From Cristatella mucedo (lineage: Eukaryota > Bryozoa > Phylactolaemata > Cristatellidae), in assembly GCA_009760855.2 (NCBI GenBank), contig WPIO01000001.1, positions 23,112,001 to 23,176,000 of the forward strand: a stretch of DNA of 64,000 nucleotides. The letters are read 5' to 3'. Positions within the stretch are counted from its first letter, which is position 1. Each line of letters opens with the position of its first letter. The notes below the pieces were generated by a model. That model ran no database searches. It was not told where the DNA came from and worked only from the letters and a program-made list of their open reading frames with translations. Below, one piece after another: positions 1 to 11,414 of the stretch. Both the position numbers and the translations under genes were made by a program.

Positions 1-935
1 TTTAGGCCATAGTAAGAGCAAGAATGGGCAAGTGCAATTTCATGAATTGTGTTAGGTAAACCGGTAACACCATAATGTATAAATGGAAATTCAAGTTGCT
101 GTTTCTGACGTTTATTGTGGAAATTGCAATTGCATTGCATTGTATCGCAGTTATTCGTACAAACTCTATGACTAGCCTTGTTTAAGTCTAAAAAAAGAGG
201 CCCTTCAGATCGGACCTAGCAATCAATCGCGTTATAATCCAACAACGGCCTAAATCCTCCTCTAGACCTACTTCTCCACTCAAAATAGTACTCATCTTGT
301 CGTAGCTATTTCCTGCTATTGAAAAAGGAAATGAATAATAGAATGATGAGAGATTAGTGCCGGCTACTATGGCATACATCCAACATTCAAGCCTCGCCGC
401 TAAAGCAGTTCAAAACTTACCTACCCGGAAGGATTTATTTCTGCACAGCACCAAAAAGGCTAAAGGTAAAATCCCTCCGATTCTCTGATGTGATCGCCTT
501 GCTCTATCTAAGGTTTTACCTTGACGGAGAGGACACTCGGGCTATCTTGTACTTTGATTCATCCTTGCTCAATCCGGGAGCTCAAGCAGTCTCAGCTCCC
601 TAACAGTGTTTGCATTGTAAACATTTGTTCTGGGATATCAACAAATTTTCTAATAATAAATGATGACAAAGTCATCTTAAGATTAAAGAATGAGTGTTTG
701 AAATAGGAAAGTATTAATCTCGAACTCATCTGGACCTATTTATCTTCTGAAGCCTCAGCATGGAAACCTAGAGTCCTCATTAAAAATGATGCCCTGCAAT
801 ATGAGCAATCCAGCTTTACAGTCAGGGCTGCCGATTTAAAAAAAAACAACATTGTCGAAATTCATGCACGCTTAGATAAGTTCGTTAAAGCCGAGCTTGT
901 TCATGCATGCTAGCAGCTGCACTATTTAGCATATA
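1..935. other. Unassigned sequence
   Basis: Short open frames only (about 60 codons), with no recognisable domain, RNA gene or repeat. The end of this stretch borders the 3' tail of the L2A copy that begins near 940. Confidence 0.5.
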
Positions 936-939
936 ATAT

Positions 940-3048
940 TAATAATAATGGTACTGAAAAAGGGCCGACAGATAAATCAATCTCCTTCTAATCGCTTTAC
1001 ATTTGCTGCAAAACAGATCAACTTTCCATGATTCAGCATTCCTAGAAAAGTCATTATAAAGCCAAATTAATGCCTGCTCTTTGGAGCGGTTAGTTGTTCT
1101 AAATCCGGACTATAACTTACTAGCTACTTGTGAAGTTTCAGTAAGTATGTTTAGGCTGGTCTGCCACAACTTGTTCTAGTATCTTTGGTAGTAACGGTCG
1201 AACGGAGACTGGGCAGAGGCTCTTCAAGTTCTTCGTGTCTAGCAATGCTTTCTTGAGTAGAGGCCTGACTGCAGCCTTTGTTAAAGCGGCTGGGATATGA
1301 TGTGAGGCTAAAGACACATTTAAAATGTTATTATGCATGGCAGCAGCAGATCTGTTCATCTAAGAAGCAGTACAGTGGGAATAGGGTCTAGAGGACTAGT
1401 TGTCTTCTTTGATTGGGATGTGAACTTCAGGATGAGGTCACTCGTAGTCTCCTTGAATGTAGACATTAAGGTGCTGCACGGAATTGAGGGATACAATTCG
1501 AGACCAAATGGTGCCACCCTAGAGATGGAATCGCTGATCTTGCATATCTTGTTTACAAAACAGCTAGAAAAGAGATCGGCTAGATCATCACAAGGATCAC
1601 CAGGTAAGGAGCTTCCCTGGGAGAGGTTATGGAGACGGTTGATCGTAAATATCAGCATCTTTGGATTGTGTATCTGGGATTTAACGATATTTTTATTTTC
1701 TGAAGCTAGAACTGGTCTTTGCAAAAATTATTGATGCAATCTACAATCACCGTCGTATGCCTGACAATAGGGAGTCAGTCCTGGTCGTATACATGCTTTT
1801 TAAAGCTTGCACGTGGTATAACTCGCTCGTTTCATGTCTGCCTTAACCCGTAGGCCATCTGAGCAAGGATACACAGTGTGCTTTGTCATAGGTGTCAAAT
1901 CTTCAGTCATGTCTGCTACTTTCGTATTGTTTCATTCTATTAAGGATGAATGGTCAGAAGAAGGATTGAGCAGCAGGGGGGAGAATATTAATGTCTTTAT
2001 ACCAACAGTATCAATTTCAAGGGTCTTAAGGTTTCGCGATTCACATGTCCACTTAGATGTTCAGGAGAGTACACACTGCAGACCGAATGAGATCTGCATG
2101 CCGTCTGATAAAGCAGAATTTGGTGATAATAAGTGATGCTACCGTGCAGCTGTAGGAGACAATTTGGTCGATTCTGATAGCTTGGCTATGAGTAGGGCCA
2201 TGCAGGCGAGCCACGTGAGGAAATGAGTCATTGTTCAAAACTCATTGCTGAAGGTGTCAGAAAAGTTATCAAAATAAATTTTAAAACATCCATAATGAAG
2301 AAAGATCAAATTGTTTTGGCACATGGATTCGAAATGATATCATAGAAATTTGAGATAACGGAAGACTAGGTACCTGGAGGGCGGTATACCATGTGACTAT
2401 TGGCTGCTTGTTGTCGGTTAAAATCAAAATAATAGACTCAAAAGACTGCTTTGAGGGTATTGGAAATGGCTAGAGGTTGAATGATATGAGCGTGTGATGA
2501 CTGCAACCTCGCCACCGATTTTGATTGATCTAGGGGTAGGTAAGAGGGGAAAGCTTGTTAGGGTTACATCATTGATAATCGGGCACCTAACTGATTTCAG
2601 CATGGTCTCGGTCACCGAAACCAAGTCCAATACATTCACAGTTAATATATCACATATTGCTAGGGGTTTATTGCACATCGAGTGATAATTCCAAAGAGAG
2701 CTTTAAGATTGGCCGCTGGTGTTATGACAGGCCTAATGACTTCTTACTTAGAGAACTTCGTAGTACGCATGAGGAGGATCGCTCAGGATGATTCCAGACA
2801 ATTCTGCGAATTCAAAGCGAGCGGGCCACCGGTCGCGGCTCCATTAAAATTTCTAGACTGTTTTTTATTTTAATGCATAATTTATGGATCTTAGCAACAG
2901 TTAACCACATCTTGGAATGGATACGAACGATGATGACGAAACAGTAATGGGGAAGTACTATCGTTAGTAACAAGTTGCTCGAAGCCGGAGAATCTAGGGC
3001 TACAGCCGCTGGAGTGGCTCACCCAGTCCCCAGCTGCAAGCGTTTATA
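940..3048 (-). mobile_element. L2A LINE copy C, degraded, internally deleted
   Basis: Minus-strand relic of the L2A LINE. From about 3048 down to 2000 it matches the 5' leader and endonuclease part of the copy at 14.6-18.2 kb. From about 1750 to 1030 it matches the first part of the reverse transcriptase region, including the stretches equivalent to SPLDPIPTVLLLR and the following KKA..RPLLKKA segment. The 3' half of the reverse transcriptase is missing: near 1030 the sequence passes almost directly into a recognisable 3' tail (about 975-1015, ending CTTTACATTTGCTGC). All frames are broken by stops and shifts, so this is an old, dead copy. Its 5' side is cut off by a separate short tail insertion at about 3046. 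Confidence 0.75.
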
Positions 3049-3117
3049 ATAGTAATGAATTTGATGTAGCACCCTCAGATAACTCAAACTGTTTCTAGGC
3101 ACTTGACATTTGTATAG
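3046..3117 (-). repeat. Isolated L2A 3' tail fragment
   Basis: About 70 bases matching only the L2A terminal hairpin and the end of the 3' untranslated region (CACCCTCAGATAACTCAAAC... on the plus strand), more diverged than the adjacent copy A tail. It lies tail-to-tail between copies C and A, on the same strand. It is best read as a severely 5'-truncated LINE insertion. Confidence 0.65.
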
Positions 3118-5335
3118 ATAATAATAATAATATATTGCACTTGATAAAGCGCCCTCAGAGAACTTAATCTCTTTCTAGGCGCTTTACATTTGCTGCAAAG
3201 TGATACGCAATAGAATAGTAAGTAAAATCATGCTTGAAAAACAAACAAAATGAATAACATGGTTAGGGGTTACATGCACTGGGTCAGCATGCAAATGTGG
3301 TTAGTGGCAGCATGAACAGTGTCAGCACGCATAAGCACATCGAGGACGAATCACAAGGACCCACTAAATGCCGTCCTAAATAGGTATGTTTTTAAGTTTC
3401 TTTTAAATGTGGTCAGGTCAGGGGATGTTCTTATGAAGGTCGGGAGGGAGTTCCAGACTGTGGGAGCATACGAGCTAAATGCACGGTCTCCAAAGGATTT
3501 AAGGTTTGTACGAGGTATTTCTAGACTGTTGGATTCCGAAAAGCGAGTGGTACGATGCTTTGCCTGATGGGGTAGTATATCTGAAAGGTAGGCTGGAGCC
3601 ATAGAATGAAGAGACCTAAAAGTAAGCGACAAAACCTTGAAGTCAATCCGTTGCTTGACTGGTAGCCAGTGCAGGTCGGCGAGAAGTGGAGTAATGTGGC
3701 AACTGCGACGCTCACGACAGACAAGCCTAGCTGCAGAGTTTTGCACCAGCTGCAATCGCCTGATCGCACATGCTGGTAGGCCTGTAAGCAGTGAGTTGCA
3801 GAAGTCGAGACGAGATGTCACGAATGCATGGACCAACTTGGACGTGGTATCCTTATCTAAACAAGCCCTAATTTTAGCAATGTTATGAAGCTGAAAATAG
3901 GCTGATTTGACTGTGGAGCTGATATGGTCGTCTAACGAGAGGTCGCTTTGGAATATGACACCTAGATTTCGAACTGATTCAACTGGAGATATGCTGGCAG
4001 AGCCAATTTTGAAAGTCAGCCTTTCCAATTTCTGAATAACACTAGGTTTGCCCATAACTAGTAAGTTAGTTTTATCATCGTTTAGTTTTAGAAAATTTGC
4101 TGCCATCCATGATCGGATGTCATCAATGCATGCAGCAAGTGAGTTGAGAGAATTTGAGGTGCTCGAAGGCTGGGAGGGATCAAAGCAAAGGTACAACTGA
4201 GTGTCATCCGCATAGAAGTGAAAGCCTAGATTGTGCTTGGCAATCACATCAGCGAGAGGGAGAGTATAAACGGTGAAAAGGACCGGACCTAGCACAGAGC
4301 CCTGAGGTACTCCATATTTTAGAGGTACTTCAGATGATCTTTGTCCATTCACGTCAACACTCTGGAGTCTCCCACTGAGATAGGACCTGAACCACTGCAG
4401 AGCAGTGCCAGTGATGCCCAGGCGAGATGAGAGGCGCTCTAGAAGTACTTTGTGATCGATGGTATCAAAAGCTGCCGAAAGATCGAGCAAAACAAAAAGA
4501 GACACTCTACCCATGTCTGCATTCCTAAGTAGGTCGTTGTATACCCGAAGCAATGCTGACTCTGTGGAGTGATTAGCTCTAAAGCCAGACTGGAACTTAC
4601 TAGCAAGGTGTGAGGTTTCGATATACGAGTTCAGCTGGTCTGCCACGACCCGTTCCAATGTCTTTGATAGGAATGGTAGAAGGGAGACTGGGCGGTAGTT
4701 GCTTAAGTTCTCTTGGTCTAGTGTAGCTTTCTTGAGAAGTGGCCTGACTACAGCTTTTTTGAAAGGTGCTGGGACCTGACCTGAGGCTAATGACATATTA
4801 ATGATGTTGGTTATGCATGGCAGCAGCAAATCAATGCAACGTAGGAGCAGGACAGTGGGAATAGGGTCCAGTGGACTTGTTGTCTTCTTTGATTGAGATA
4901 CGAGCTTAAGGACTACATCACTAGTGACCTGTTTAAATGCAGACATTGAGGCGCAGCCAGGAACCGAGGAACAGCATTCTAGTGGGAAGGTTGTCATCGC
5001 AGGGATGGATTCCCTGATTTTGTCTATCTTCTGCACAAAGAATCGAGAGAAGCGATCGGCTAGATCATCACAAGGATCATCAGGTAAGGAGCTAACCTGG
5101 GAACGGTTGAGGAGATGGTTTATTGTCGACATAGATGCAATAGGCACTTAATTTCGTACGTGTTATGGTCAAATAAAAGAGAGATCAACTTTGAATAAAT
5201 CTCAGATGCATTGGTTTCCAATGTTTGGATGTTCTAATGTACGATATTCTCAAGAGCTTCAATTTTTGGAAGAGAATTCTACAATTGATCGGAAACTCCA
5301 GTAACGCTCGGTCTTACTGCCCGAGCAATACAACG
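3118..5335 (-). mobile_element. L2A LINE copy A, young, endonuclease region deleted
   Basis: Minus-strand element from a 5' leader (about 5335-5146) to an (ATT)n-type 3' end (about 3118-3142). It is almost identical to the copy at 14.6-18.2 kb through the reverse transcriptase and 3' untranslated region. At about 5135-5146 the sequence jumps from the reverse transcriptase region directly to the 5' leader; the roughly 1.4 kb that encode the endonuclease in the other copy are absent. Apart from the jump, the leader (AATTTC.TACG.G.TA.GGTCAA, then CAAGAGCTTC) aligns with the full copy at 18.04-18.15 kb. The 5' limit is approximate. Confidence 0.85.
3351..5147 (-). CDS. L2A reverse transcriptase, intact frame (copy A)
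   Basis: A 598-codon open frame encoding a non-LTR retrotransposon reverse transcriptase of L2/CR1 type. This enzyme copies element RNA into DNA at the target site in the nucleus. Visible motifs in order: SNYRPVSLLP, FQSGFRANHSTESALL, LDLSAAFDTIDH (two catalytic-fold aspartates), YGVPQGSVLGP, FHFYADDTQLYL (catalytic YADD) and FLKLNDDKT, followed by the C-terminal NLGVIF and ARLV..RRSCHITPLL..LHWLPVKQRI segments typical of this clade. It ends normally near RTAFSGSL. The first five or so residues come from deletion-junction sequence, so the annotated start is an artefact of the missing upstream endonuclease. Only seven residues differ from the copy at 14.8-16.6 kb over about 590 aligned positions, which indicates recent transposition. 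Enzymatic competence is unproven; without its own endonuclease it could move only in trans or at existing breaks. Confidence 0.93.
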   Translation of the reverse strand: MPIASMSTINHLLNRSQVSSLPDDPCDDLADRFSRFFVQKIDKIRESIPAMTTFPLECCSSVPGCASMSAFKQVTSDVVLKLVSQSKKTTSPLDPIPTVLLLRCIDLLLPCITNIINMSLASGQVPAPFKKAVVRPLLKKATLDQENLSNYRPVSLLPFLSKTLERVVADQLNSYIETSHLASKFQSGFRANHSTESALLRVYNDLLRNADMGRVSLFVLLDLSAAFDTIDHKVLLERLSSRLGITGTALQWFRSYLSGRLQSVDVNGQRSSEVPLKYGVPQGSVLGPVLFTVYTLPLADVIAKHNLGFHFYADDTQLYLCFDPSQPSSTSNSLNSLAACIDDIRSWMAANFLKLNDDKTNLLVMGKPSVIQKLERLTFKIGSASISPVESVRNLGVIFQSDLSLDDHISSTVKSAYFQLHNIAKIRACLDKDTTSKLVHAFVTSRLDFCNSLLTGLPACAIRRLQLVQNSAARLVCRERRSCHITPLLADLHWLPVKQRIDFKVLSLTFRSLHSMAPAYLSDILPHQAKHRTTRFSESNSLEIPRTNLKSFGDRAFSSYAPTVWNSLPTFIRTSPDLTTFKRNLKTYLFRTAFSGSL

Positions 5336-6889
5336 CCTTCAATTTGTGCAAACATGGGCGGCTCAGCTGAATCCTCGTAAAAGCCAAAAGCGGCGGGAAA
5401 GCCTTAACAGCTATACTCACCGCTTACAGTTGACAATACGGAATCTCAAACTGATTGGATTTCTTTTGAGTATTAAGCCATATACTTATTATTATTAATA
5501 TTATATTCTCGGCGTTGATTATCAAATTAGCTCCTCAGGTTACATCTCGAGCGCGTCTGATGAGTTATGACTATGAGATGTAATAGTACATCAGTTCCCT
5601 AATGAGAACGCACCATTGAAATGGATTAGCCGGACACTGACTGTATATCGAGAGGAGCGAGGTGTTAAACTAGGTTCTAAAGTCTCAGCCTGAGGATTCA
5701 GAGACCTGAACTACTCGATGAACTATTTTTAATCGTAAATCATTAAAACAAATTAGTTAGAGTCTGATTTCCTTGCTGTGCGGTTTCTGAGAAACGTTGG
5801 AAATAAGTAAACAGAAGTACGATTATGTAAATACTATCAAAAGGGTCGGCGTTTTAGGCCACATAACGGATATAGATTAGAATTTAGGTTAACCAAGCTT
5901 AATAAAGTTTTGAAATATTTATCGGATAGCCGGCTCATATCTACTAATTGAAACGGGAAGGTTCGGCACGCCTCAAGATCGTGCACAAGCATTGGTAAGA
6001 CGGCGAACTTCCGTCAAGCGACACGATGGCTCAGTAATGCCTTCCGTGACAGAACTACTGGGAATCAGCGAAGCAAGTCCACAGGCCATGAGCTTCTCGA
6101 ATCTTTTGTAGTCAAGAGCTTAGAACACCATTTTGGTAGTCATTATGTTGTTGGTGTAGAAAGCCAGCGGTTCAGAACATTACCGGCCAGTTTAGGTTTG
6201 CATTAATAAGTAGCAGATTTCAATCTGCCGTCGCTTAGATCCAGAAGGTTGAATTCAGCCGTGAAAATCTGCACCTCATCTTGGTCGCAGTCAGCTCAGA
6301 AGAGAATTATGATTCCCATCCATCTAGGAGGTATGCATTTGCATTCGAAAAATTTCTGATAACGATTTATAATCATTATTTAAGATTTGGTTCCCATGCG
6401 AAGTCTGAGCTCTTCAAATTTTGTCACTCGCTGAATTAACAGAAAACTACAAAACAAGGCGAACATGGCTCCTTGAAGTTACTTTTTCCGTATTATTCAG
6501 TTTTTTCAAAGAATTTCGTTTGCAGGTTGAAGTATTATGTATTAGTCTGATTATTTTATACTAAACTTTAAATCTAATAACAGACTTTTTTATTTGAACC
6601 CAGAATTTTTTGCCCTATGCATACCTGCAGTCCTTAGGAAAATAACTCAATTTCACATTTATCACTGAGCTGCTTTAAAAAGTCCAAAAATAAATATTTG
6701 AAGGAAGTCACGGGCCTTTTTACAATTTTTGAGGCCTAATAAACTGAAAAATAAAACTTCCTACCAGCAATGCAAAAATTCAACAAATTTCAATAATTTC
6801 AACACACAGCTACTACAAAAGACGGTTTTCTTTGTGCTTCTATAAGCTATTATAAGCTATTTGCGTACAACTGTAAGCACCTTTCTTAT
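5336..6889. other. Unassigned AT-rich sequence
   Basis: No open frame above 60 codons, no repeat shared with the rest of the window and no RNA gene that I can see. Confidence 0.5.
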
Positions 6890-9116
6890 AGCTTAACATG
6901 AAGCTCAGGAGTGCTCTTGACAAGCACACTCCAATTTATTCTATCCCTGTACAGAGTCGTGGAGATTCCTTACAATTTACAAAAAAACTGTAAATAATAC
7001 ATCGTATTAAGCTCAGTCTTGAACGTCGCTCTAAGAAATCGGGGACTGCTGGAGATCTAGTCTATTTCAAAGAATTCCTTCGAGTTTACAACCGGAAGAT
7101 TAAAGAAGGCAGGCCTTCTTTTTCACTCGAAAACTGAATTCCTGCCAGTCGGACCCAAGACTGATTCAAAAGACAGTAAGCCATTTATTCGCCAATGCTG
7201 GGAGGTCTGACTCCCCGGCTATTAAAGGCTCAGCCGAAACGTTGTCAGCCTTCTTTAACGAAAAAAACTATGTACATTCGTGACCCTTTCAAACCCTATC
7301 CGATTAAAGATTCTTTGGAATCACAAACTGTGACATTCCTTAAACGATTTTCTGAGGCTTCTGAATCCGACGTAGCTACCTTAATAAGGTCTAGTACAAA
7401 GAGCTAGTCTCATGAAGATCCTATACCATCATCTCTGTGATCTTCACCGGCATACCAAACATAGCCCCGCCATAATAAAGATTGTTAATGCTTCCTTGGA
7501 AAAAGGGTCGTACCCAAGTCCTTTAAATCGAAATCGTTAGACCCATACTTAAAAAGCCCGAATTAGATACAAAGGTCCTTGCAAACTATCGCCCAGTTTC
7601 CCTTCTTTCTTGCTTGTCAAATATGCTTGAAAAATAGTCGTTAAGCAGCTGGTTGCATATATTGAAAAAAAGAAATATCGAAAACATTTCACTCGGGATT
7701 CAAGAGGCAGCACTCCACTGAAACGTCTCTCCTCCGTGTTAACAATGACATTCTATCTGGAAACAATGAAGGGAATTTCACTGCCTAGCTTTGCTAGCTC
7801 TGTCAGTTGCCTTCATCACCATTGATCACGATGTCCTACTTGAACGATTGAGAACAACGATCGGTTTGGCAGACGTGGCCCTGGCGTGGTTCAAACCGTA
7901 CTAGTCTTATCGTGTTCAATCCGTGTCGTGTGAGGGTCAGCTCTCACACACGAGACGGGTGACCTGTGGAGTCCGTCAAAGGCCCGTCCTCGGTCCTTTT
8001 CTGTTCTCCATTTAAACTCAACCTCTGGGAGGAATCATTAAGGCCCATGAAATAGGATATCACTTTAATGCTGACGATGATGAGCTGTATTTGTCATTCA
8101 AACCATCTGAATTTGCTGCAGCAACTGATAAAACTGAATGCTTGCCTTGCCGATATTCGATCCTGAATGTCGGAAAACGTCTTGAAACTAAATGAAGATA
8201 AGACCGAACTGCTCTCATAGGACACCTTAAGCGTGTGGCTGAATTCACAGGATATGCTCTTTTAATAGGCGATGCTGTTGTGCCACCATCTCAACGTGAT
8301 CGAAATTTAGGTGCCGTTTTCGACAGGTGCTTAACTTTTAAAAGCTTAATTCAGAAGACTGCTTCTACAGCTAGTCATCCATCACATCTGATCCCTAACT
8401 AAAATTAAGAGCTGTCTCCCACGTTTGAGTGTAAAAAAGTTTAACTAGCTCCTAAGTCCTACCTCGGCTTGATTATTGTAATTCTGTTGGCTGTACTACC
8501 AAGAAAATCAACTAGGCCACTGCAGCTGGCTACAAATATGACTGCAAGTCTAGTGTTTAAGTACCAGAGGTTTAACCACGTGTCTTCTTTTCTAAAAGAG
8601 CTAGGATAGCTACTGGTTCATCAACGGATACCGAGTAACGTTCTTAAGCTGACCCACAAGGCCGGCCACTGCTTGGCCTATTCTTACCTAGCTAAACTGC
8701 TGCATCAGTTTCATCCTCGTCGCGCCCTCAGGTTCTGTGTCGACAATAAATTAGCTGTCCCATTCCTCCGCTTTAGGACAGTTGGTGACAGAAGCTTTAG
8801 CTCTGCAGGTCCTAGACTGTGGAACTCGCTTCCACAATTCTTACGCAACGACATCTACTCTCCAACTGCCGACTATGGCACATCTTTTTCAGCGGTCCTG
8901 AACTGCTACTTCCACGCTACTCACTACCTCAACTGCTCTCCTGACTCGGCTATGCCCCGCACCTTCTCTTTGTTGCTTGAGATGAAGTCTGTTGGCTACC
9001 GAATGCATACCGAAAGCCGCTTACGCTGTGAGTGAGTGAGCTATCTTAACTTCTGCGAGACACATACGTAGTCTTTATGGATTTGTGGATTTACAGACGT
9101 AGATACCTTACATTAA
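6890..9116 (+). mobile_element. L2B LINE, degraded
   Basis: Plus-strand relic of the second LINE family. It begins inside the region between endonuclease and reverse transcriptase (GCTCTTGACAAGCACACTCC aligns with 58.8 kb) and runs through reverse transcriptase blocks in several shifted frames to the family's 3' end (GTAGATACCTTACATTA, about 9090-9116). Near 8040-8090 the sequence equivalent to the YADD active site is recognisable but mutated. The last part (about 8673-9035) still has a 120-codon frame: LAKLLHQFHPRRALRFC, GDRSFSSAGPRLWNSLPQF, matching the C-terminus of the copies at 39.3 and 54.6 kb. It is dead, 5'-truncated and clearly older than L2A copies A and B. Confidence 0.82.
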
Positions 9117-9780
9117 AATAGTGTTTCAAATTACTTAAGCAAAGTGTATTATGTGATTTAAAAATGGCTCTGCACTTTATTGTCAGCATAGTACTAGAAC
9201 CAAGAGTCGTAGCTTTAGACATTATGTTATTACTCACTCATCTTGCATCATTAATTGTTATGTTAAAATGCTAGCTATCGAGCGAGCATGTAGCGATGCC
9301 AACTCAAGGTCTCGAGCATTTATATATAAGCCCACTTTTCTATACGGTGATACGGTTCAATTCAGCTATAATTATCGTTCCGGCAAGATATACTCTATAA
9401 GCTATATAAATATGTTTACCATTATAAATAAGACCTCAAATGAAGCATATATTCTTCGCGAGTTATAATCTCTTAAAGCAGCTGCCGGTCTTAATATGGC
9501 ATAGATCTTAAATTGAATTAGGCAAGGTTAAATGCTGCATAATTATCAGCTTTGACGCAACTTGTTATTCAACTTTATGAAATATTTCGAAAAAACTCTA
9601 CGAGTAAAGAGAAAGGTTCTTCATGTGAAAATTAGTTTATTGAAACTTTGCAGCCTCAAATTTTGTCTTAGGTTGTTAATAGAGCTATTCGAAAAGCCAA
9701 TCAGTGAAACCCTCTCAATGACTACAGATCGTCACTCCATGTCAGTCAAGGTGAAAGTTAGCCAGCCATTACAGTAATAC
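9117..9780. other. Unassigned sequence
   Basis: Two open frames of 66 and 71 codons (9268-9468, 9562-9777) show no domain or conserved relative in the window. I cannot support either as a gene. Confidence 0.45.
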
Positions 9781-9972
9781 AAATAATATTAATAATGCAC
9801 TTGATAAAGCTCCCTCAGAGAACTCAATTTTTTTCTAGGCGCTTTACATTTGCTGCAAAGGGAAATGCGATTGAATGGTGAGTAATATCATGCTTGATAA
9901 ACGACATGAATAACATGGTTAGGGGTGACATGCACAGGGTCAGCATGCAAACGTGGGTAGTGGCAGTAATAA
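9781..9972 (-). mobile_element. L2A LINE 3' end, 5'-truncated
   Basis: About 190 bases aligning with the L2A 3' untranslated region and tail: AATAAT tail, the GCTCCCTCAGAGAACTCAAT hairpin arm, CTAGGCGCTTTACATTTGCTGC, and the ATGAATAACATGGTTAGGGG segment. No coding part is retained, so it is a short 5'-truncated insertion. Confidence 0.8.
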
Positions 9973-10210
9973 CCATCCTCGATTAATTTCCGTTAGGCAC
10001 GCGGTGAAATGCCTGTGTAAGGACTCATTTTGTTGTTGTTAGCAACTTTTGAAAAATGATGTATTAGAGGCATAATGAAACTCTGTTTGCCATCCGTAGA
10101 TACTTGCCCTCTTTACGAAGGATTCACAAAATACTTGGGCTTACTGTATATTCGTAAGGGCGTTTTGGCTTGCATCCTGATCAGTAAACAATCTCTAAAG
10201 TAACCTAATA

Positions 10211-10362
10211 TCTATAAATACAATTCATTTTAAGAGCGCCCCAAGAAAAACTGTATCTCTATTCAGGTGCTTTACACGAGCCTTGGGGCTCGAGCCGACG
10301 ACCTCAGCCAGCCAGGCCTTGGTCGGGGTGAACGCCTTAACCACTGGACCAAACCAGCTCCC
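10211..10362 (-). mobile_element. tRNA-derived SINE, copy 1
   Basis: Read on the minus strand, the head carries a good RNA polymerase III A box (TGGTCCAGTGGTTAAGG, about 10325-10350) and a B box-like GGCTCGAGCC (about 10285-10295). The 3' part (CTGAATAGAGATAC..., minus strand, to AATTGTATTTA) is homologous to the L2A LINE tail hairpin. Two more copies lie near 44.6 and 54.9 kb. Head plus LINE-like tail is the classic layout of a SINE mobilised by a partner LINE. The copy is diverged and probably inactive. Confidence 0.72.
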
Positions 10363-11414
10363 ACATTGATGCTTTCAGGTTTGGCCAAAAGATGACAAGC
10401 AGAAATGACTGTGTTTCGTGCAATATTATCACACTGATCGGCTGCCGTGGTTTTGTTACGACATCTGCTGCAGAATTCTATCCCTATTACACCGTGCCTG
10501 ACGTCTGGATTACATCTACCAGCTCACTCCTTCAGAGCTTTATGACCGTCACGTCTGCAAGTGTTAACCGTACCATTGAGGATCATTTATTCGTTTGCTG
10601 GCACACTATGTACCTTTCTCAATTCCATTCGTATTCTAGTAGCATCTACAGAATAATACGTTACCAAAACGAGCCGCAGAATGAGCTAACCTCTACTACT
10701 AGGTAAAAGCACGCCTTTAGGTATCTTCAATTCGCCGTTGACCAACCCAAAGCAGGCGAGGTCTGCCTCTTATAGCTGTAAGAAAATGATGCCTTTGGTG
10801 CCCGTGAACCTTGGCAAAAACCCTATCACGCACTTGCACTGTGTTTACTTTGAGACTCAATAAATATGCAGTTGCATCGCTTAATTACTCGAAGCTGCTC
10901 AGAGAATAACAATAGTTACCAGTAATAACCTTCGACGGAAAATTAAATCGTCAACAATAAAATAAACAATACGACTAAATTTAGGTGCATACAGAGTTTT
11001 GCACCATCATATCAATGCTCATGGAATTTTTTCTTACCATTTGTAATACTAGAAGAGTGCATATCATAGGCAGCCGAATCATGGTTAGTCCAAATGAGTA
11101 AACTAATTTTAGTCGCCATTAATTTAAGATTTCGTGTACATCATGGTGTTCAGTGATCCCAAAGTGCACTTTTGCACAGTACTTCTACAAAAACAACTCA
11201 TGCCACTTGCATCAGATTCAAGGCTTTCGGAGCCGAAACGCAAAAGGAAATTCGGTCAATGTCATATGTGAGTTGTGATGCTATTCCCAGCCAAGATAAA
11301 TAAAAAATATTTCATGCACCGGTCATATTGGATGCACTTCTTTGCTGATGACTTACAGATGATGGCTGACTGACCATTGAACTGTCTTCCTTGCCATCGT
11401 CAATTACGTTACAG
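10363..11414. other. Mostly unassigned sequence upstream of the PAN-like exon
   Basis: A 104-codon frame at 10392-10706 lacks a recognisable domain, and I do not support it as a gene. The last 40 bases before 11415 are moderately pyrimidine-rich and end in TTACAG, a plausible splice acceptor for the next exon. Confidence 0.4.

Noticed and set aside
1333-1734. 133-codon plus-strand frame
   Set aside because: It lies antisense to decayed L2A reverse transcriptase sequence and shows no domain of its own.
3319-3888. Plus-strand open frames of about 80 codons (also 4924-5151, 14812-15381, 16417-16671)
   Set aside because: They are antisense shadows of the L2A reverse transcriptase and appear identically in copies A and B only because the DNA is nearly identical.
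10280-10362. A functional tRNA gene
   Set aside because: The A and B boxes are present, but the sequence is followed by a LINE-like tail and repeated at two other sites, so it is a SINE; no complete cloverleaf was evident.
10392-10706. 104-codon plus-strand frame as a host gene
   Set aside because: It lies just beyond the SINE, has no recognised domain and no conserved relative in the window.
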